Assembly (NCBI RefSeq): GCF_900170035.1
Contig: NZ_LT828541.1
Span: forward strand, 1-36,886
Length of the DNA: 36,886 bases
From: Desulfamplus magnetovallimortis
GTDB taxonomy: Bacteria; Desulfobacterota; Desulfobacteria; Desulfobacterales; Desulfobacteraceae
Direction of reading: 5' to 3'
In this document: piece after piece, positions 24,252 through 33,220 of the stretch
How the letters are laid out: each line of letters begins with the position of its first letter
Position numbering within the stretch: position 1 is the stretch's first letter
Translations under genes and position numbers: made by a program
Notes under the pieces: model-generated
Databases searched by the model: none
What the model saw: the letters and a program-made list of their open reading frames with translations, nothing else
Told to the model about the DNA's origin: nothing

Positions 24252-26245
24252 AAAGCCTTGTAAAACAACAAAATTACACCCAAAATCAAGAGGGCAGCCA
24301 AAACGGAATTTTTGCCAGCATAAAAAAAATCAATTTCAGAAACACAACCCTGAAAAACAGAATTTTCTTTTCAACAACGGCTGTAATCCTTCTGACAAGT
24401 GTATTGATTGCACTTTTTACACGCTGGATACTTATATCAAGCCTCACATCAGAGCTTAAAGAGAGGGGAATCGGTATTGGCCACAGTATTGCTGAAAGTT
24501 CAAGGGGATATATTCTTACAGAGGATATTCCCAACCTTATAAGCCTTATTTTTGATGCCCGTCTTGGTGTACGGAAAAACCTTATGGAGTACGCCTACAT
24601 CACTGATAAACAGGACAGAATCCTTGCACACACATTTACCATTGATTTTCCGCAGGAACTTTACAATGTCAACTTAATTGAACCTGAAAAAAATCACAAC
24701 GTGGAGCTTATTCAGCTTAACGGTAAAAAAGTCTATGATGTTGCAGTTCCTGTAACAGAAGGTATATACCGCATAGGCTCAGTTCATGTGGGGCTGAAAA
24801 AAAAACACATTGACCAGCTTATCGGAAAACTTCGCACCACCTTTCTGGCCTTTGTTTCAGCCGTCACCATACTCTTTTTCATCATAAGTCTTCACCTCTC
24901 CAAATATATCATACGCCCCATAACCAGACTGACAAAAGTGTCTGACGAGATCAGCAGTGGCAATTATGATATAACCCACAATCTGGACAATCTTTGCCAC
25001 TCCGGTGGCTCAATGGATGAAGTCCGGCAATTAAGTGACTCATTCCTTAACATGACCCAGCGAATAATTGACTCACAGGAGAAACTCAAGGAATCTGAAA
25101 GCAAATATCGCTCACTTTTTGCAGGAGGCCCCAATCCCATCTTTGTACTGGATCGTAAAACCCTGGAAATTATGAGTGCCAACCCTGCTGCTGAAGAGAT
25201 CTATGGATACTCCAAAAAAGCCTTAACTGGAAAGCCATTTACTGAACTTGGCCCTTTTGAGCTTCACGAGATACAGAAATCTGATTTTCAGGCACAGCAC
25301 TCAGGCAAGGTAACTTCTGTTGGCTCCAAGGTTCAGTGCAAAAGAAAAAACGGCCAGATTCTCTATGTCAATGTCCATGCATGCCCTGTAAGATACCAGG
25401 AAAAAGATGCTGTAATTATTGCCACAACCGACATAACAGAAATGGTGGAAAAGGACAGCCAACTTATACAGGCAAGCAAGATGACAACACTTGGAGAGAT
25501 GTCCGCCGGTATTGCCCATGAGCTTAATCAGCCCCTTAATGCAATAAAAATGGGTAATGAATTCATTGAGATGATGATTGAAAAAAGTCAGAAAATCCCT
25601 GATGATGAGCTTTCATGTATTGTCAATGAGATCAGCGGCCAGGTAGATCGGGCAGTGGACATAATCCGTCGTCTCAGGGATTTTGGACGCAAGTCAGATT
25701 TCACAAAGGAGCGTGTGAACATCAACAGGCCTGTCAAAAGCGTGCTTGATATTATCGGCCGACAGTTAAGACTTCAAAACATTGATATCAAACTTGACAT
25801 GGGTCATGATATTCCTCCCATACTTGCCCATCCCAACAGGATAGAACAGGTTATCTTCAACCTTATAACCAATGCAAGGGATGCCATAAACCAGAAACTT
25901 GAAGCAGATACCCAAAAGAGCGCAAGTGACCTCCAAAAGAGCGGAAATAATGCCCAAAAGAGTGGAATCAATGATGAAGATATTGCGAACCAGATTATGA
26001 TTACAACATCCACACATGGCAAACAGGTTATTGTAACAGTTTCCGATACAGGGATGGGAATAGATAAAAATATCAGGGAACGCATTTTTGAAGCTTTTTT
26101 CACCACAAAAAAAATGGGTGAAGGAATGGGGCTTGGTCTATCAATAACCAACGGAATTGTTGAAGATTATGGCGGGCAGATAACAATTGAGAGCGATGAA
26201 GGCAAGGGTACCACCTTTTGCCTGACGTTTCCCGCTGCTCAATAA
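24236..26245 (+). CDS. PAS-containing sensor histidine kinase
   Basis: A 669-residue membrane kinase. Transmembrane segments lie at about 45-68 and 203-225 around a periplasmic domain of some 130 residues, followed by HAMP (about 225-290) and PAS (about 290-410, PNPIFVLDRKTLEIMSANPAAEEIYGY). H428 in GIAHELNQPLNAI is the phospho-acceptor. The N box is IEQVIFNLITNARDAINQ, G1 SDTGMGID and G2 GMGLGLSI. Between the N box and G1 is an insert of three 7-residue repeats (TQKSASD, LQKSGNN, AQKSGIN; DNA 25908-25970). The 16-base overlap with the binding-lipoprotein gene indicates that the lipoprotein feeds the periplasmic domain. No response regulator gene is adjacent. Confidence 0.93.
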   Translation: MVNRLKSLVKQQNYTQNQEGSQNGIFASIKKINFRNTTLKNRIFFSTTAVILLTSVLIALFTRWILISSLTSELKERGIGIGHSIAESSRGYILTEDIPNLISLIFDARLGVRKNLMEYAYITDKQDRILAHTFTIDFPQELYNVNLIEPEKNHNVELIQLNGKKVYDVAVPVTEGIYRIGSVHVGLKKKHIDQLIGKLRTTFLAFVSAVTILFFIISLHLSKYIIRPITRLTKVSDEISSGNYDITHNLDNLCHSGGSMDEVRQLSDSFLNMTQRIIDSQEKLKESESKYRSLFAGGPNPIFVLDRKTLEIMSANPAAEEIYGYSKKALTGKPFTELGPFELHEIQKSDFQAQHSGKVTSVGSKVQCKRKNGQILYVNVHACPVRYQEKDAVIIATTDITEMVEKDSQLIQASKMTTLGEMSAGIAHELNQPLNAIKMGNEFIEMMIEKSQKIPDDELSCIVNEISGQVDRAVDIIRRLRDFGRKSDFTKERVNINRPVKSVLDIIGRQLRLQNIDIKLDMGHDIPPILAHPNRIEQVIFNLITNARDAINQKLEADTQKSASDLQKSGNNAQKSGINDEDIANQIMITTSTHGKQVIVTVSDTGMGIDKNIRERIFEAFFTTKKMGEGMGLGLSITNGIVEDYGGQITIESDEGKGTTFCLTFPAAQ

Positions 26246-26270
26246 TTTCTTTCGGGTCGTTCTTACACGA

Positions 26271-26353
26271 TTTTTATAAGAAAGTCCCCGTATTTTAAGG
26301 TTTTTTTCAGGGCTTTCATGCTTCGTTGTGGCAAGATGGTTTTGCCATGGCCG
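26271..26353 (+). repeat. R2 dispersed element, diverged copy
   Basis: TTATAAGAAAGTCCCCG, CTTCGTTGTGGC and GCCATGGCCG align with the inverted copy at 21541 and, less well, with the two copies that follow directly. Confidence 0.55.
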
Positions 26354-26514
26354 TTTATATGAAAGTCTCAGTAAGTGGCTGTTTTTAAAACGACTTTCAT
26401 CTCTTCGATTGTGGCGGTGATCAGCCATGTACGTTTATATGAAAGTCTCAGTAAGTGGCTGTTTTTAAAAACGACTTTCATCTCTTCGATTGTGGCGGGC
26501 ATCCGCCATGTACG
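26354..26514 (+). repeat. Two tandem R2 units
   Basis: Units 26354-26433 and 26434-26514 abut and are almost identical (TTTATATGAAAGTCTCAGTA, GTGGCTGTTTTTAAAA, CGACTTTCATCTCTTCG, GCCATGTACG). They differ by one A and a few bases near GATCAGCC/CATCCGCC. Together with the diverged copy they fill the spacer 26246-26547. Confidence 0.8.
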
Positions 26515-26547
26515 TTATACAAACACCATAATTCAAGAGGATTTTCC

Positions 26548-27120
26548 ATGAAAACAAAATATTTACATAAAACTGCTGTGCTTATCATCATTTTTTTGCT
26601 GCTGTCATTTTATTCAGAGGCATTTGAACCGGCAATAGGAAGAAAGGTTCTTGATGTTCAATTGCCTGTGCCGGAAAATTCACAATATCAATCCTACCTT
26701 GGTGTGAAGAATTTTCAAGGTAATTTCAGGGTTTCAGAGATTGATGCCACTGTTGTGCTTGTGGAAATTTTCAGCATGTACTGCCCACACTGCCAGAAAG
26801 CAGCTCCGGAGCTAAATGCCCTTTTCAAGCAGATTGAACAGAACGATAAATACAGGGGCAAAATCAAACTCATCGGCATAGGTGTGGGCAATTCTGACTT
26901 TGAGGTGGAATATTTCAAAAAAACATATAACATTGAATTTCCACTTTTTTCAGATCCTGATTTTACAATTCACAAAATGCTGGGTGAGGTGAGAACACCA
27001 TATTTTATAGGTGTCAAACAATCCCAGGATGGAAAGCCTGAAATTTTCATGTCAGAGGCAGGAAGGGAAAAAACACCCGAAGAACTTTTTGACCTTATTA
27101 CAACAATAACTGATTTATAA
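26548..27120 (+). CDS. TlpA/thioredoxin-like exported protein
   Basis: A 190-residue thiol-disulfide protein. Residues 1-25 are a signal sequence or membrane anchor. The thioredoxin fold has the active site C79-P-H-C82 in EIFSMYCPHCQKAAPELN and the cis-Pro segment VRTPYFIGV. Extra sequence between the strands is of TlpA/ResA type. The start is the ATG behind AAGAGGA; a longer reading from 26455 runs through repeat DNA and is rejected. A one-Cys peroxiredoxin gene follows after 26 bases, and this protein is the natural candidate for reducing it in the periplasm. Confidence 0.85.
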   Translation: MKTKYLHKTAVLIIIFLLLSFYSEAFEPAIGRKVLDVQLPVPENSQYQSYLGVKNFQGNFRVSEIDATVVLVEIFSMYCPHCQKAAPELNALFKQIEQNDKYRGKIKLIGIGVGNSDFEVEYFKKTYNIEFPLFSDPDFTIHKMLGEVRTPYFIGVKQSQDGKPEIFMSEAGREKTPEELFDLITTITDL

Positions 27121-27146
27121 CCCAAATCTTTTAAAATGGTGATTTA

Positions 27147-27770
27147 ATGATATTTACTTCAAAAAAGACTCTTATTATTTCAGGAATAACCCTTTTATCT
27201 TTAATTATCTTCTCAGTTTTCATACCATCAAAGTCCAATGCGCTTTCAGATATTTATGGAGACAAGATATTTGATACAGGCAATCTCAAACCGGTTGACA
27301 GCGAGCTTAAGGTCAAAACAGGAGAGAATGCCCCTGATTTTACCCTTGAAACAATTTCCGGCACAAAGATCACACTGAGTCAATTCCAAGGGAAAAAGAA
27401 TGTGCTATTAAGTTTTATTCCGGCAGCCTGGACACCTGTATGCTCTGACCAGTGGCCAGGATACAACATTGCAAAACCTCTCTTTGACAAGCACGACACA
27501 ATACTTCTGGGAATAAGTGTGGACAATCTGCCCACACTTTTTGCATGGACAAAGCAGATGGGAGAGCTTTGGTTTGAGGTACTCTCGGACTTCTGGCCCC
27601 ACGGTGCTGTGGCAGATTCCTTTGGCATTCTGCGCTCAGACGGCACAGCAGAGCGTGGGCTTTTTCTAATTGACAAACAGGGCATTATAAGATTCATACA
27701 TGTAGGGGACATAAATGTCCGCCCTGATCTTGGCATAATTGTCAAGGCCATGGAAAATCTTGAACCATGA
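27147..27770 (+). CDS. One-Cys peroxiredoxin, membrane-anchored or exported
   Basis: A 207-residue AhpC/TSA-family protein. Residues 8-30 are hydrophobic with a possible cleavage after SNA. GENAPDFTLETISGTKITLSQFQGK is the family opening, and the peroxidatic site is P-x3-T-x2-C (PAAWTPVC, C99). There is no other cysteine in the protein, so it must be re-reduced by another thiol protein. The thioredoxin-like gene just upstream is the obvious partner. Such a pair would clear peroxides outside the cytoplasm of an anaerobe exposed to oxygen. Only a weak GGTGAT precedes the ATG. Confidence 0.88.
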   Translation: MIFTSKKTLIISGITLLSLIIFSVFIPSKSNALSDIYGDKIFDTGNLKPVDSELKVKTGENAPDFTLETISGTKITLSQFQGKKNVLLSFIPAAWTPVCSDQWPGYNIAKPLFDKHDTILLGISVDNLPTLFAWTKQMGELWFEVLSDFWPHGAVADSFGILRSDGTAERGLFLIDKQGIIRFIHVGDINVRPDLGIIVKAMENLEP

Positions 27771-27932
27771 ATCTTGGTTTTATGGCACTTGATACTCATT
27801 AACCTGTACAGGCCAGAGAGGCCAGAGAACCAAAGATATTTTCCGATTTTCCTGCTCCAAAAAGCACAAAAATCGGAGAATAAAATGAAGACGACTGCAC
27901 TGTCAGCACATAGTTTTAGGGTTATCTGCAAC

Positions 27933-27960
27933 GTAGAGACAAGGCATGCCTTGTCTCTAC
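27933..27960. terminator. 28-base perfect palindrome between converging genes
   Basis: The half-site GTAGAGACAAGGCA and its exact complement meet without a loop, with outer arms TTAGGGTT / AACCCTAA at 27915 and 27969. It lies between the peroxiredoxin and proline dehydrogenase genes, which converge, so it may stop transcription both ways. It is related to 10648-10669, so it is also a dispersed repeat. Confidence 0.5.
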
Positions 27961-27997
27961 AATTAACCGAACCCTAATTGTTAGCTTTGACAATGCA

Positions 27998-28912
27998 CTA
28001 ACCCTTGAAGAATATCGCCTTGATGATGGCTCCGGCCATATTGGGATTCTCTTTAAGTCTTCTTGTGGAATAGCCGAACCAGTCCTTGCCAAATGGTATA
28101 TAGACACGCATCCTGTGCCCGTTATCCAAAATGGATTTTCTCAATGCAGGTGTAACACCGTAGAGCATCTGGAATTCATACTGATCCTTTGTTGCTCCAT
28201 ATTTTTCTATGAGCTTGTAGGCCCCTTCAACAAGATTTTTGTCATGGGTGGCAATGGCAGGATACATCTTCTCCTGAAACATCAGCTCAAGATCCTCAAG
28301 GTAATGGGTATTTATATCATTATACTTTTTATAAGCAATGGCTTCAGGCTCCACATAGATACCCTTGCAGAGGCGAAAATTCAAAGGCACCTCATCACTG
28401 TGAATATCCTTCATATCCCTAATATCCTGATTTGTACGTTTAAGATATGCCTGAAGGACAAGACCCACATTTTTGGGAAACTCCTCCTTTATTTTGCGGA
28501 AAAGCTCAATTTCAAGGTCAGTACATGGAGAATCTTCCATATCAATACGTACAAAATTATCGTATGAGGCAGCTTTTGCAACAATCTCCCTGATGTGATT
28601 AAAGGCAACTTCCTTGTCAATGAGCAACCCGAATGATGTAGGTTTCAGGCTGTAGTTAGAGTCAACATCAGCCTCTTCGACTTTATCAATAAGCCTGAGA
28701 TACTCCTGCTTGTTGGCTTCTGCCTCATCAAGATTCTTGATAAACTCACCAAGCACATCAATGGTTGCCATTATACCTTCAGAATTTAGCTGCCTTGCAG
28801 CCTCAATTGCATCGGCAATGCTCTCCCCTGCAATGTACTCCTTTGAAAATACCCAGACAAGATTTTTGGGCATGTACGGCAACATGTTTGAAATCAATTT
28901 GTTTATAAGCAT
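27998..28912 (-). CDS. Proline dehydrogenase, monofunctional
   Basis: A 304-residue FAD enzyme oxidising proline to pyrroline-5-carboxylate. The barrel shows family motifs: FVRIDMEDS on an inner strand, NFRLCKGIYVEP (the R-x2-K-G-x-Y-x-E flavin/substrate element), AIATHD, FQMLYGV, and the substrate-binding YSTRRLKENPN near the end. The length fits monofunctional PRODH rather than bifunctional PutA. I chose the ATG behind AAGGA (28912); the reading can extend to 29002 but without a comparable ribosome site. No P5C dehydrogenase gene is adjacent. It converges on the peroxiredoxin gene. Confidence 0.9.
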   Translation of the reverse strand: MLINKLISNMLPYMPKNLVWVFSKEYIAGESIADAIEAARQLNSEGIMATIDVLGEFIKNLDEAEANKQEYLRLIDKVEEADVDSNYSLKPTSFGLLIDKEVAFNHIREIVAKAASYDNFVRIDMEDSPCTDLEIELFRKIKEEFPKNVGLVLQAYLKRTNQDIRDMKDIHSDEVPLNFRLCKGIYVEPEAIAYKKYNDINTHYLEDLELMFQEKMYPAIATHDKNLVEGAYKLIEKYGATKDQYEFQMLYGVTPALRKSILDNGHRMRVYIPFGKDWFGYSTRRLKENPNMAGAIIKAIFFKG

Positions 28913-29236
28913 TTTCCTTAAAACTCCTATTACCATAAATTTTTTTATCAATGAATCCCCATGGAGATGAACTCCAAAAACAGGATATCCTTGCCACATC
29001 AAAACCCTTCTGCATCAAACCTTTGCAAAAAAGTGACCCTGGAGAATATCTTTATGGGATTTTATCACTTCTGGCACAACACAATCTCAATGGTTTAACC
29101 ATTAGTATGGAATAATTTTAACGGAGTCAAGAAAATTTTTAAAAAATTGCAAGTAACCTTTAAAAAATTGCCTGTTATATCCACCAAAGACCCAATTATT
29201 GACTCAAAACAGACATATTTATGGCTTGATAGTTTT

Positions 29237-29380
29237 TGCATTTGTCTGAACCAGGATGCCCAGGATGAAAAGGATGTTCAGGATATATATCATCCTGCCT
29301 TATCCTGTTTATCTTGGACATCCTGATTCAGACACTATTGACAATGTTCACAGGATTATATGTGTCATCTTTGAGTTATT
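29237..29380 (+). repeat. R1 dispersed element, copy 4
   Basis: TTGCATTTGTCTGAACCAGG, CCAGGATG-type units, a perfect ATCCTGATTCAGAC and the ending ATCTTTGAGTTATT. It abuts, and by two bases overlaps, the 3' end of the glycerate kinase gene, so its hairpin may end that transcript. The rest of the gene-free stretch 28913-29236 shows nothing recognisable. Confidence 0.6.
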
Positions 29381-30716
29381 AATCACATATAATCACTATC
29401 TGCATATCCATGACATTGGTCATTGTAGGCCCTGTTACAACAAGATCGCCAAGCTCTTTGAAAAAGATGTACGAATTGTTATCTGCAAGATAGCTTTCTA
29501 ATGATAAACCAATCTTTTTTGCATGCTTGACTGTGGAGCTGTCAGCAAAAGCTCCGGCAGCGTCTGTCGGGCCATCAGTTCCATCTGTGCCAGCAGAGAG
29601 AATAACAATTTTCTTGCTATCCTGAAGATTTATTGCCGCAGCAAGTGCAAGTTCCATATTTCTGCCACCTTTTCCTGTCCCTTTCAATGTCACTGTTGTT
29701 TCTCCTCCTGACAACAGACAGGCTGGCCTTTTTAACGGCCTGTCCCAAAGCTCTGTCTCTTTAGCAATGGCGCAAAGAACCTTTGCAACCTCAGTTGCCT
29801 CTCCCTGTATCATGGAAGATAATACAAGTGTGTTAAAGCCTGATTTTACTGACTCTTCTTCCGCAGCACTAAGGGCATGGGACAAAGTACCGCTTATGTA
29901 ATTATGGACATTTGCAAAAAGAGCATCCCCGGGTTTTGGCGTTTCTCTTATGGTTCCGGATATTCCTGATTCAATGTGCTGCCGAACAGCAATTGGAATC
30001 TTTTCCCACAATCTGTAATGCAAAAGAGTATCCCTGCAATCATTAAAAGTGCTGCCATCGCCAACTGTCATACCAGATGCAATAATATCAAGATCGTCTC
30101 CGATAACATCGGAAAGAATAAGAGATACAACATTGGCTCCATTGACATTTTTACAAAATTGCCCGCCCTTGATGAGGGAAAGGTGCTTTCTTACGGTATT
30201 TATCTCATGAATGGTTGCTCCGCATGCCAGAAGATGGCGGGTTGTCTCCTGTTTGTCCGCAAGTGATATTCCCTCAACAGGTGCAGGAGTAAGGGCTGAA
30301 CCTCCACCGGAAATCATACAGATAACAAGATCCCCGGGGCCGGCGCAGGAGATGAGTGAAAGAAGCTCACAAGTGGCCTTAACTCCATTTTCGTCAGGGA
30401 TGGGGTGCCCTGCCTCCATTAACCTGCATTTTTTAAGGGGCACACTGTGGCCATACTTTGTAATAACAAGACCATCATCAATATGATCTGCAAGAGTGGC
30501 CTCTGCCTCCCCTGCCATGGCAGCAGATGCCTTGCCTACTCCCACAAGGTAAATTTTTCCTGTCTCTTCAAGGGAGAACGAGCTTTTGCCAATTTTGATA
30601 GAGCCATTTTTCAGGGCAAGATTCTTTCTGACGCATATTTCAGGAGATACAGCAGCCACTCCCTTATAAAATATTTTTAATGCAGCTTTCTTCATTGATT
30701 CATAACTATATTCCAT
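29379..30716 (-). CDS. Glycerate 2-kinase (MOFRL family)
   Basis: A 445-residue cytoplasmic enzyme expected to phosphorylate glycerate to 2-phosphoglycerate, feeding serine or glycolate breakdown into glycolysis. Diagnostic segments are LVGVGKASAAMAGEAE, AGHPIPDENG, the ISGGGSALTPAPVEGISL loop, INTVRKHLSLIKGG, SDVIGDD, and the C-terminal MOFRL domain with LLSGGETTVTLKGTGKGGRNMELAL and SAGTDGTDGPTDAAGA. The length is normal. GGGAGGGAG precedes the ATG. Older databases call the same family hydroxypyruvate reductase (TtuD). No pathway neighbours are present. Confidence 0.93.
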   Translation of the reverse strand: MEYSYESMKKAALKIFYKGVAAVSPEICVRKNLALKNGSIKIGKSSFSLEETGKIYLVGVGKASAAMAGEAEATLADHIDDGLVITKYGHSVPLKKCRLMEAGHPIPDENGVKATCELLSLISCAGPGDLVICMISGGGSALTPAPVEGISLADKQETTRHLLACGATIHEINTVRKHLSLIKGGQFCKNVNGANVVSLILSDVIGDDLDIIASGMTVGDGSTFNDCRDTLLHYRLWEKIPIAVRQHIESGISGTIRETPKPGDALFANVHNYISGTLSHALSAAEEESVKSGFNTLVLSSMIQGEATEVAKVLCAIAKETELWDRPLKRPACLLSGGETTVTLKGTGKGGRNMELALAAAINLQDSKKIVILSAGTDGTDGPTDAAGAFADSSTVKHAKKIGLSLESYLADNNSYIFFKELGDLVVTGPTMTNVMDMQIVIICD

Positions 30717-30930
30717 AATCTCCCTCCCGCCAGCTAAGTGGATTTCCCTTGATTTTTCAGGTATTTTTAATTTATCGGTTTACACATTTTTTGAACCATG
30801 ATTTTCATGATTAAAGGATTTAGCTTGATTTTTTAATTATGTTAATCATAAATCCTGTTAATCATGGCCGTTATATTTCAGCATGTTATGCAGACTTTCT
30901 AATAAAACAGCAACGACAAAGGACAAACAT

Positions 30931-32139
30931 TTGAAAAACAGATTATTCAGGCTTCAGATTGCAGTATTTGCACTGGTTTCGGCAACATTTACAAATATTT
31001 ATATCACCCAGCCCATACTGCCGGTGCTCCAGGATGAATTTTCTGTCTCTCCTGCACAGGTATCCATGACTGTATCCATTGTTATTCTGGGTATTGTCTT
31101 CTCCAACCTTCTTTTCGGATATCTCGCAGACAGATTTTCCATCCGCCCTATAATTCTCACAGGCGGGATATGTGTTGCCATTGGGGGAATGATATCCTCA
31201 CAGACACACCAGTTTAATATTCTACTCATGGCAAGAATGTTTCAGGGGCTCTTCATTCCGGCTTTGACAACAAGCCTTGCTGCCTGGCTTGCCAAGACAC
31301 TTCCCAAAGAGAGATTGAAGGTTATCATGGGTTCATATGTTGCAGCAACTGTTCTCGGAGGACTTGGCGGGCGCCTTCTCGGAGGATGGATTCATCCGCC
31401 ATTTCATTGGCGATATGCCATGATATCGGCATCCGTACTTGTAATATTCACCATGATACTTGCACTGATAATGCTTCCGAAACCTCAAAAGAGTGCGATT
31501 TCCCTGAACGGAAACCGTGACAAAGCTGATCTTCCCATGAAAGAGAACCAGGAGAAACAAGAGAGTTCATATCTGTCCATTGTAATGCGAAAGGAGCTTT
31601 TCCTTATCTATGCCTGTGGTGCAGGGGGACTTATGATGTTCCAGCCGCTTTTCAATTTTCTGTCCTATCGCCTTGCAGCACCTCCTTTCAGCTATTCCAC
31701 CGAGACAATAACACTTGTCTATCTTGTCTATGCACTGGGTATTTTTCTGGGACCAATGGCAGGGCAACTGAGCAACAAACTTGGAGGTGGCAATATTTTA
31801 ATTGCGGGAAGTATTCTTATGGGCATCTCATTTATCCTTCTGCTGCTGCCAAGCATTACTGCTGTCCTTGCAGGAGTTGTTGGGGTATGTGCAGGCTTTT
31901 TCTCCATTCATGCTGTGGCAGTCGGGCTTTTAAACGAAAAACTTACCGGCAGCCAGGGAAAGGCCAATGCCGTATATGTTCTCTTTTACTATACAGGAGG
32001 ATGGCTTGGAATCACAGGGGCAGGCTTTACCTTTGAAAAATTTGGATGGTATGGGGTAATAGGTTTTGTGGTCTGTTTTCTTGCAATACCTTTGGCTACA
32101 GGTATCAACGAGAGAAATAGCTCAAAATATACATCATAG
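30931..32139 (+). CDS. Major facilitator superfamily exporter (YnfM/AraJ-like)
   Basis: A twelve-helix inner-membrane transporter of 402 residues. The helix 1 to 3 region NIYITQPILPVLQDEFSVSPAQVSMTVSIVILGIV and the loop FGYLADRFSIRPII (the G-x3-D-R-x-x-R-like motif after helix 2) are typical of drug-efflux-like members, as is AATVLGGLGGRLLGGWI in helix 5. A charged central loop (about residues 185-210, KPQKSAISLNGN) links the two six-helix halves. I prefer the TTG start at 30931 because AAAGGA sits 7 bases before it; an in-frame ATG at 30883 lies in repeat-like TTTCTAATAAAA sequence. The substrate is unknown. Confidence 0.85.
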   Translation: MKNRLFRLQIAVFALVSATFTNIYITQPILPVLQDEFSVSPAQVSMTVSIVILGIVFSNLLFGYLADRFSIRPIILTGGICVAIGGMISSQTHQFNILLMARMFQGLFIPALTTSLAAWLAKTLPKERLKVIMGSYVAATVLGGLGGRLLGGWIHPPFHWRYAMISASVLVIFTMILALIMLPKPQKSAISLNGNRDKADLPMKENQEKQESSYLSIVMRKELFLIYACGAGGLMMFQPLFNFLSYRLAAPPFSYSTETITLVYLVYALGIFLGPMAGQLSNKLGGGNILIAGSILMGISFILLLLPSITAVLAGVVGVCAGFFSIHAVAVGLLNEKLTGSQGKANAVYVLFYYTGGWLGITGAGFTFEKFGWYGVIGFVVCFLAIPLATGINERNSSKYTS

Positions 32140-32528
32140 ACGATTATCAGCGCCGTACCGACAAAGCTTGGTCGATATCTTATTGTCGATGACTGCCCCG
32201 CAGTGACCATCTTTTCCAGGCACACTCATAGAAAAAGAGTAGATTCTTATCTCTGATGGCACTCCTTGAGTCTCTTCTACGATGATGGGAGAGACTAATT
32301 CAACATCCTAAAGATAATGAGAAACAAAAAAGTGTCTTATCTCTTAAGCTGCAACTGGAGAGTAATACAACGGCATAAGTTGAAAGGAATTGGCTCATTA
32401 TTTGGCATCCTTCAGATGAACTAGAAAGTACTTTACACTTTTTTGTGAGAGATTCCCGCTATTCAGAGCTTTTTCTCCGAAAAGTGTAAAATAAGAAATG
32501 AAGCATGCCCATTATTTAAGGGGCATTC
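32140..32528. other. 389-base gene-free stretch with one inverted repeat
   Basis: The stretch separates the converging MFS and NlpC genes. It contains an 11-base perfect inverted repeat TTTACACTTTT / AAAAGTGTAAA (32432-32442 and 32480-32490). A reading from 32148 to the stop at 32253 looks coding-like (35 codons) and could be the remnant of a decayed gene, but I recognise no family. Nothing else is evident. Confidence 0.4.
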
Positions 32529-33038
32529 CTAAAAATCAATCCTTCTTGCTTTCCAATATCTGCCCCCCCAATATACATCATTCAGACAAGAGATCATCAC
32601 TCCCTTTTTTGTGGATACATGCAAAAACATATTGTTTTCAATATAGATCCCCACATGTCTTGTTTTCCATCCAATTTTAAAAAAAACCAAATCACCGGAA
32701 CGAAGCTCATTGAATGGGATAGCTCTGCCAATTTGTGCCTGCAATCTGGTTGTACGAGGTAAAGCGATATCAAACATTTCCAAATAGGTTACATAAACGA
32801 AACCAGAGCAGTCAATCCCATTTTTGTCAAGCCCGCCTAATCTGTATCTAATGCCTTTCCATTGCTCATAATGCTCATACAGCATCTCTTTAACAGTGGC
32901 TGTATCATCTGAAAAAATTTCTATCCCAACAGGAGAGTCAGGTTCTCCTGGTAAATTTGTCTCAATTACACCCCTGCTGCATGCTGTCATAAAAAAGCAT
33001 AAGAACAGTAGTGCAATTGATGTAATTAATCTATGCAA
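32529..33038 (-). CDS. NlpC/P60 lipoprotein peptidoglycan hydrolase
   Basis: A 169-residue lipoprotein with lipobox FMTAC (Cys20). The NlpC/P60 catalytic set is complete: C77 in DKNGIDCSGFVY, H127 in KTRHVGIYI and the third polar residue H139 in FLHVSTKKG. It should cut D-glutamyl bonds within peptide stems of peptidoglycan, acting at the outer membrane or periplasmic face as in Spr/MepS. The start is TTG with GGAAGG five bases ahead. It diverges from the signalling-transport operon across the sigma-54 promoter region and converges with the MFS gene. No functional link to either is evident. Confidence 0.9.
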   Translation of the reverse strand: MHRLITSIALLFLCFFMTACSRGVIETNLPGEPDSPVGIEIFSDDTATVKEMLYEHYEQWKGIRYRLGGLDKNGIDCSGFVYVTYLEMFDIALPRTTRLQAQIGRAIPFNELRSGDLVFFKIGWKTRHVGIYIENNMFLHVSTKKGVMISCLNDVYWGGRYWKARRIDF

Positions 33039-33103
33039 TTGCCCTTCCTCTCCATTTTATCAACACTTATTTTCGACCACTTAATTTTAAAGCAACCTTT
33101 CCA

Positions 33104-33160
33104 TATTGTTTCAATAAGGTTCACGACCTTTTCGGCTGTCCATTCCATTATGTTTCATAA
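33104..33160 (+). promoter_or_regulatory. Twin palindromes, candidate enhancer-binding sites
   Basis: TATTG-TTT-CAATA (33104-33116) and TTATG-TTT-CATAA (33148-33160) are two perfect 5-base-arm palindromes sharing the core TGTTTCA, 44 bases apart. They lie about 60 and 105 bases upstream of the -24 element, the range where sigma-54 activators bind. Confidence 0.5.
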
Positions 33161-33220
33161 AGTTTTACCCAAAAAGAATCAAAAATCTTAACTACTTGTT
33201 TTTATTAAAATAAAATACAG

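Noticed and set aside
28115-28567. A 150-codon plus-strand reading
   Set aside because: It is antisense to a clear proline dehydrogenase and resembles no protein.
32148-32255. A coding-like 35-codon reading as a transposase fragment
   Set aside because: It has no recognisable transposase motif and no insertion-sequence ends; noted only as possible decayed coding sequence.
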